This document shows, in pieces, positions 58,456 through 64,000 of a DNA stretch of 64,000 bases. Where the stretch lies: NCBI GenBank assembly GCA_905221605.1, contig CAJNDS010002406.1, positions 374,989 through 438,988 of the forward strand, in the 5' to 3' direction. How positions within the stretch are numbered: the first letter of the stretch is position 1; each line of letters opens with the position of its first letter. The position numbers were made by a program, and so were the translations under genes. The stretch comes from Symbiodinium natans (lineage: Eukaryota; Sar; Dinophyceae; Suessiales; Symbiodiniaceae). Under the pieces are notes generated by a model. The model saw only the letters and a program-made list of their open reading frames with translations, was not told the origin of the DNA and searched no databases.

Positions 58456-60933
58456 ATGAAGCCACTCAGGCTTCGGATGGATGAAGTCTCTGAGGAGCGG
58501 TCGGAGCCTCGCAAGCGGCGCCGAAGGCAGGGGGAAGCTCTCTCTATCGCACACAGGGTTCAGGCTTGAGGGGTTTAGGGTTTAGGGTTGAGGGTTTAGG
58601 GTTGTTTTGAATGTAGGGATGTTGGCGTTGAGTGTGTGGAATTTAGGGTGACGGCGGATGTCTACGGAGAGTTTTTGGATGCCTGACCCTGCGGGATCAG
58701 GGTGTAAGATGGTGTCAGTGTAAGGCTGGTGGTTGAGGTGCTGTGAACCAAACCCCAAAAGCTTCTTTAAGTCTTGAAACTTAGGCACGCAAGGGCTTCA
58801 TTGATTCTAATTAACCACTGCTTCGTTGCTGAGGGCGAAGACACGCGAAGCGCTCAGCGGCCAACTACCCCGTAGAGTCGAACCCTAACAAGGCCAACGC
58901 TCGATCGCCTAAGGCGTCCAATGTCAAGAAGCCGATAAGGCCCCACCCAAGCCAGAAACGAGAACAAGCTCCTAAGCCACACAACTCTGGACTCAAAAGC
59001 CTAAACTCTGAACCTGCCAGGGCTCCCTCTCCTCCCCCCCCCCCAAGTCTGGGAGCCCCCATCCCCCCCCCCCCCCATAAAACCGGCGAAACCCTAGGAA
59101 TCCAAAGACCAAGGAGCTTCGGAGAGCTAAAAACCCGTAAAATGCGCCGAAAAGCCGGTTCCTTCGGGGGGGGCGACTCTTGCAGCTGACAAACCCTAAA
59201 CCCTAAACCCTAAACCCTAAACCCTAAACCCTGAACCCTAAACCCTAAACCCTAAACCCTAAACCCTAAACCCTAAACCCTAAACCCTAAACCCTAAACC
59301 CTAAACCCTAAACCCTAAACCCTAAACCCAAACCCCAAACCCTAAACCCTAAAGCGTGGCAGGTCCTCGCCACGCAGGTGCACTGCGAGACAGGTGTACC
59401 TGCTCAGGGAAGCCCAAAGACATGGCGCAGCTCGGACTTGGATATTGTGAGAGCTTTGAGGGCGTTCAGGGTTTAGGGTTTAGGGTTTAGGGTTGATGCA
59501 GAAAATCGGAGGCTTGCCTTGAAAGCGTAAACCCTGAAGTGCCTAAACACCGCGAAGAATTTAAGAAGTCTCCCGGCAAAAAGCTTTCACGGTGTTCCTT
59601 TGACCCACTGTGGGATGTTTAAGGGGAGGATCATGCTCATGAGCGTCCTCCGAAACATCTTGGGCATCGTCACCTGCACGGCTCATGCTGTTGCAGGTTT
59701 CAGGTTTAGGGTGGTGAGGGTTTATAGGGTTTGCAGGCAGTATCGGGTCTGTCGCGTTTATGGGGTTAGTGTGGTGTAGGGGTTTAGGTTTTACCGTGTT
59801 TGTGGAATTTAAATTTTGACTCAAGCCCCATGCTCAACAGTTTTGACGACTACCACGGCTACGACAGCTGCAGAGATCTTCCTAGTCCAGCTGCCCGCAG
59901 CCCCTAAACCCGAAACCCTAAACCCCCTAAATCCCCTAAACCCCCTAAACCCTAAACCCTAAACCCTAAACCCTAAACCCTAAACCCTTCCCGCAAAAGA
60001 CTTAGGAGGACTGGGACCCCTCGAGATGCAGCAACGTCATCGAGAAGTATGGGCACTTGATGCAGTACATAAGCCCGGACGATTTGGTTTTCACACATCT
60101 GAACATCTCGCCCTACTTCAGGACACCGGTGCGTAGGGTTTCGGGTTTAGGGTTTAAATTTAGGGTTTCGGGTTTCGGGTTTAGGGACTAGGGGTTTAGG
60201 TTTAGGGTCCCCTTTCTCTTGCCCTCTTAGCCTTGGCGGGATTTCTACAAGGAGGGGTGTCTTAAGGTTCATTGAGTTACATGCGCATAGGATGCTTCGG
60301 GACTCCAGGCCCAACCTAAATGGTTTAGGGAGGGCCTGTGGGCTTCGGTGGGCCCCTCTTCGCAGGAACGGCCCGCACAAGGGGCAGCCTTTGGAGACGC
60401 TGCTCCATGACCTCTCCAGCTGCGTCCTCGACCCGATGGACCTCACTGCGCTGGTAGGCTTGGAGGACCGTTCTTTAAACGAAGTGTAGGTGTGATGGGG
60501 GCCGTCGGCCCTTAAGCCCTGTTACCTCCTGGAGGGTTTGGGGCATGGGCTAGGTTTTGGGCTAGGTTTGGGTGGAGCCTGAACCCTAAAGTTGTTGCTG
60601 TGGGTGGTGGCTGGATGCTGCACAATTGGAAAGCAACTCTAGGCTGGTGGTCTGCTTAACCTCCGTGCTTCAGCAAGGGTTGTCAGTAGGGCCTAATTTA
60701 GGGGCCAGGGTTTTGGGGCGCAAGGGCGGTTGCAGAACTCTGGCGCGATGCAGGATAATTTGTGTCTTTGCCGCAAAGCTCTGCGCCATACGCATTTTCT
60801 ACAACTTTACATTCCGACATGCTCCATCCGAACGCGCAAGCAGCTAAGAATCATCGAGTCTAAGCCTCGAGCACCTGCAGAGGTGTGCTGCATAGCAACG
60901 AGCTACGGGTGGTTTGCGGGAACCGCCGCCTGA
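58456..60933 (+). CDS. complete five-exon gene model, unknown protein
   Basis: Exons 58456-58557, 59363-59446, 60006-60130, 60366-60453 and 60736-60933 give 597 nt, 198 codons plus TGA. Phases agree if the third intron uses a GC-AG donor (CCGGT|GCGTAG). Landmarks: a basic N-terminal run (SEPRKRRRRQG, possible nuclear signal), TWRSSDLDI, NVIEKYGHLMQYISPDDLVF then THLNISPYFRTP, QPLETLLHDLSSCVLDPMDL, and CLCRKALRHTHFLQLYIPTC. The first three exons each have C-rich repeat before and TTTAGGG-type repeat after. I do not recognise the family. Confidence 0.58.
59196..59352. repeat. CCCTAAA array
   Basis: About 20 near-perfect units ending 10 bp before exon 59363-59446. Confidence 0.97.
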
Positions 60934-61057
60934 GCGTGCAGCTCGGAGTGGAGTTTTCAGGGATGCAGGTGATGCAGGTCTGGAAGTTCAGGTGTTACGT
61001 CTAACAACTCGGAGGCCAAGGCCTCGAGTTGCTCGAAAATTCGAAGCTTAGGCCTCT

Positions 61058-61172
61058 TGGTAGCCCAGTGGTACAGTACCCCTTTCCCTTTTTCTTGGGT
61101 TCAAGGTTCCCTTATGAATTAACCAACCAAAAAAGAGGGAGCCCTTATTGCAACATGGTTACTGGGGTACCA
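61058..61172. mobile_element. MITE-like element, family 4 copy C
   Basis: TGGTAGCCCAGTGGTACAG at the left, ATGGTTACTGGGGTACCA at the right. Interior TTGGGTTCAAGGTTCCCTTA and AAAAAAGAGGGAGCCCTTAT matches copies A and B loosely. Confidence 0.6.
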
Positions 61173-61347
61173 GGGCCTAGAGTTCTGGGCGTATTGGGCG
61201 TATACTGAAGCTTCTTCTGGGTTCAGGATGCCGGCACGCACTTACAAGTCAGCGTCCTTGGTTCAACCTAAACGCCCGAAAGCCTAAACATGCCCAAGAA
61301 AGATGTACTTCAACGACCTTTGAGCCTTAAACCCTCGACCTTAACAG

Positions 61348-61476
61348 CTTTCGGAGCCTTAGTGCTTGGTTGGCCAGAAACTTGAGAGAGAGACGTGTGC
61401 AATACGAAGTGCTTTCTCTAAATCTGTTTACAGCGGACTGGAGAGGACGCAGTTTTGGTCTCCCTCTTGGGTGATT
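61348..61476 (+). CDS. probable terminal exon
   Basis: CTTAACAG|C, peptide RNLRERRVQYEVLSLNLFTA then DWRGRSFGLPLG, TGA. It is followed by the CA/GCAC microsatellite. Confidence 0.42.
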
Positions 61477-61591
61477 GGGAAGAGCATATTTTTCACAATA
61501 CGAAAAGAAACAAAATGTTTTGTACAAGATGCTGCATATATTCCATACATCTGTCTCAGCATGTATCTGACGAGCATTAGAACAAGCGCGC

Positions 61592-61755
<164 letters not shown>

Positions 61756-62500
61756 AAAACACCCGCACGCGCACGCGCACACGCAGGCTGGATCGTAAGG
61801 GTGCTTCCAACTTGGTCATCTGTAAAAATGGAGCGGAAAAGCTGCCTTGCCTTGAAACCTTCAGAGACCAGCGGTGTAAGGCTCAAGCGCTATCTGCACA
61901 TGCTCCGCCAGGCCGGTTCCGATTGAGGGAGAGGAGGGGGTGCAGGGCCAGATGTATGAGCAAGATCCTCCCAAGCGCCCTTAGAGGTTAGGCCAAACAG
62001 TTTAGGGTTGGTGTTTGTTCAAATCACGGTCCGGATGCTTAAGCACCAATAGCAAAGGAGGCTAGAGCTTGCCGTCCTACATACAGGACTAAAAGGGGAC
62101 CCTACCTCTACCCATATAGGACGTTGGAGCTTGAGGGCCATGAAGGGTTGAAGCTCGTTGCCAGGACGGCAACGAGGAGAGAGCTCTGAATGTGAAGCTT
62201 GGCTCGATTGCTCCCCCCGGCCCCCCCGTTCTGTTGGGAGGGTTTGGTTCCCTTTGATTCCCGTCCACTCTAGGCCCTAAACCCTAACTCCCTCCGGTTT
62301 TCGTCCTGCAAGTGGGGAACCCGGAAGGCTGGGATCAGTTTCTTACGGCCTAGCTCCGGGGCTGGAGACTTGTATCAGAAATGGCACTGAGGTCTTTAGT
62401 GGTATTAGGGCTTTAGTTTGTTTTTTCTCTTCTGTTTTTTTTGTTTTTTTCTGGCGGGGGGTGGGGGGGGGGAGGGGGGTGGGTGCTGGTCTTAAGTGCA

Positions 62501-62699
62501 GGGTTTCGTTACTTTCATTTGGCTGCTTAGCCTCTTGTCACTGACCATCTGTTTCAACGGAGCCATAAAGCCCAGAAGAGCCCCCTCCCCCGCCACTCCC
62601 TCCTCGCCAAGGAAGGTGCCGGTGTATGTCCACATGTGGGAGGATCTGCCAAGAGGGCTGCAAGCCAAATATGCTTCCGGCCTCAAGTATTTTTTGGAA
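62501..62699 (+). CDS. exon encoding an N-terminal-type membrane anchor
   Basis: AAGTGCAG|GG, hydrophobic FVTFIWLLSLLSLTICF, a Pro/Ser/Arg stem, then VPVYVHMWEDLPRG, donor GAA|GTTTGG. The anchor-stem-strand layout is that of a type II membrane enzyme (glycosyltransferases often look like this), but no catalytic motif is seen. The frame stays open to 62972. Confidence 0.45.
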
Positions 62700-62988
62700 G
62701 TTTGGTGGGGTTTGGGGGCTGAGGGCCCGATGATCTGGGGTTCAGGTTTGGCGTCTTTCGACAGACCATTCATTTTCTTTCGTCTTTGGCCTAACTTGAA
62801 AATCCCAAACGTGCACAACCTAGAATCAGACAGTAGCCGACAACAAGTCAACCCTCGAACACGAAGCATGAACCCGCCATGCTGCAAGCAATGCAAACCA
62901 CAAAGTATCAACAAGCTAACGAATAGGGCGGGTTCATCTATGGCGCAGGCTTGGCTAAATGCTCGGTTTTAGGATTCGGGCCTTCTTT

Positions 62989-63317
62989 CAGCGTTCATGA
63001 TCGTCAAACTGAGTCTTGTCGGCTTCAAGGGGGCCCTTGCAGGTTCTATGGTTCTCAAGCCCTCAACCCATCTAAACGAGATTGCAGAAAGCCCATCCTA
63101 AGCTCGTGGACTTTTTCTCACCGCTGAGATCGAAGCATCCTCAACAGTGGACGGGAAGCAGCCCGAGTTCTTTCCCCAGCGTTTCTTGACTTCGGGAGAT
63201 GGGGCATTTCCTCAAATCGGGGTCCCTTAGTACGCTTCCAAAACGCGCCCCCCCCCTCCCACAAAGGTCAAGCCCGCCATACTAAACCAGCGCAGGCTGC
63301 ACCGCCAGCCATTGTAA
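62989..63317 (+). CDS. three short candidate exons
   Basis: From 62989 or so (TTTCAG|CG; FMIVKLSLVGFKGALAGSMV, TAA at 63101), about 63107-63229 (SSTVDGKQPEFFPQRFLTSG, TAG) and about 63268-63317 after a poly-C tract (KPAILNQRRLHRQPL, TAA). Order and joining are unresolved. Confidence 0.38.
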
Positions 63318-63867
63318 TCATCTTGGAAATGTCCTGAAAGCCCGATGAGGTAGTTGTAGAGGAGAAGTGACTGAAATTAACGAGCCACGTGAACTCATGA
63401 CTTCATTGCTAAATGTTACCGGGCGTCCGCAACCCCCCCCAAACCCCAGAAACCCTAAAACCTTCAAGCACGAAGCAAAACCCCTGCACGGTGGACCTGA
63501 ACCATGCTTCTTAGCTTGGGGATTCAGGGTATTCAGGGTATTGGGTTTGTTGCGAAACCCGTAACCTTGAGCCCTAAGCTTTCTGCAAGGATCTCGGATC
63601 CCAGAACCGGTGTTAAGGTGCGCGCGAAGACCCTTGGCGGCACAAACTAAAGTTTAGGATTACGGGTTTGGGGGTTTAGGGTTTAGGGTTTAGGGTTCAG
63701 GGTTCAGGGTTCAGGGTTTAGGGTTTAGGGTTTAGGGCCCTATATACCCTACGGCCCGAACCCTTGGCTTTCTGGGGCCTGGGGATCGTGGGCTTTAGAG
63801 TTTGGGCAGGCCCTGCCCTGCACCCCAAAGCTTCAGGTTTTTGGAACTCTGGCTCATGCTTTAGTGA

Positions 63868-63979
63868 TCAAGTCCATCCGAACGTCACTCCTAATGCTTC
63901 AAAACCCGCTGAACTTCTAGATGACCAGGCATGGTGTCGCATTGCCCTTTTTGAGGTTGCACGGCATACCGCTGCGTAG
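63868..63979 (+). CDS. probable terminal exon at the window end
   Basis: CATGCTTTAG|T, peptide DQVHPNVTPNASKPAELLDD then QAWCRIALFEVARHTAA, TAG at 63977. A small exon upstream ends at 63651 with donor AAA|GTTTAGG, followed by TTTAGGG/TTCAGGG repeat (63675-63738). Confidence 0.45.
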
Positions 63980-64000
63980 CTCAGCTCACGTCTTTTGTTT

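Noticed and set aside
62501-62972. Exostosin-type glycosyltransferase
   Set aside because: A membrane anchor and a VPVYVHMWEDLP strand are suggestive, but no catalytic or nucleotide-sugar motif is seen.

Overview
The window looks like nuclear DNA of an intron-rich eukaryote, most likely a dinoflagellate or related alveolate. Evidence: (i) most coding sequence is in short exons of about 40-250 bp with GT-AG and some GC-AG junctions; (ii) Arabidopsis-type telomere heptamers (TTTAGGG/CCCTAAA), reported as the telomere repeat of dinoflagellates, occur at well over a hundred places; (iii) the single LTR retrotransposon has a Gag with a CCCH finger plus a CCHC knuckle and a copia-like protease of the kind I associate with dinoflagellate elements; (iv) every host gene I can support is on the + strand, as in dinoflagellate unidirectional gene arrays. 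No rRNA, tRNA, CRISPR, bacterial operon or viral genome is visible. The taxon call is inference.

Layout. About 1-3.4 kb: exon fragments and an intronless DUF676-type lipase (1927-2922). 4.1-12.1 kb: two long multi-exon genes, separated by a higher-order minisatellite at 7.9-8.4 kb. 12.5-23.4 kb: further + strand genes, two of them with complete in-frame models (16901-18362 and 21476-23403). 24.1-32.6 kb: a gene of at least six exons (24834-26633), then a gene whose third intron carries a 4.5-kb LTR retrotransposon (27818-32338) in antisense. 32.7-49 kb: many single exons and short models, several encoding membrane segments, with microsatellites at 42.5-43.6 kb. 49.3-50.8 kb: four tandem copies of a lysine-rich exon cassette. 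51-64 kb: more short exons, the longest pure heptamer arrays, and one complete five-exon gene (58456-60933).

The main observation concerns introns. Exons sit as islands between repeats: TTTAGGG-type repeat tends to lie just after an exon and CCCTAAA-type just before the next one. The heptamer itself supplies splice-like signals (G|GTTTAG as donor, TTTAG|G as acceptor). In two introns of the 24834-26633 gene (25302-25426 and 25794-25991) the whole intron is telomere-type repeat, and the frame is continuous across both. A third all-repeat intron received the LTR element. Small inverted-repeat elements (MITE-like, at least four families) also fill introns, like introners. Almost no encoded protein resembles a family I can name; most entries describe coding evidence only. 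Exon boundaries were read by eye from splice motifs, phase and codon bias and have not been tested against RNA.
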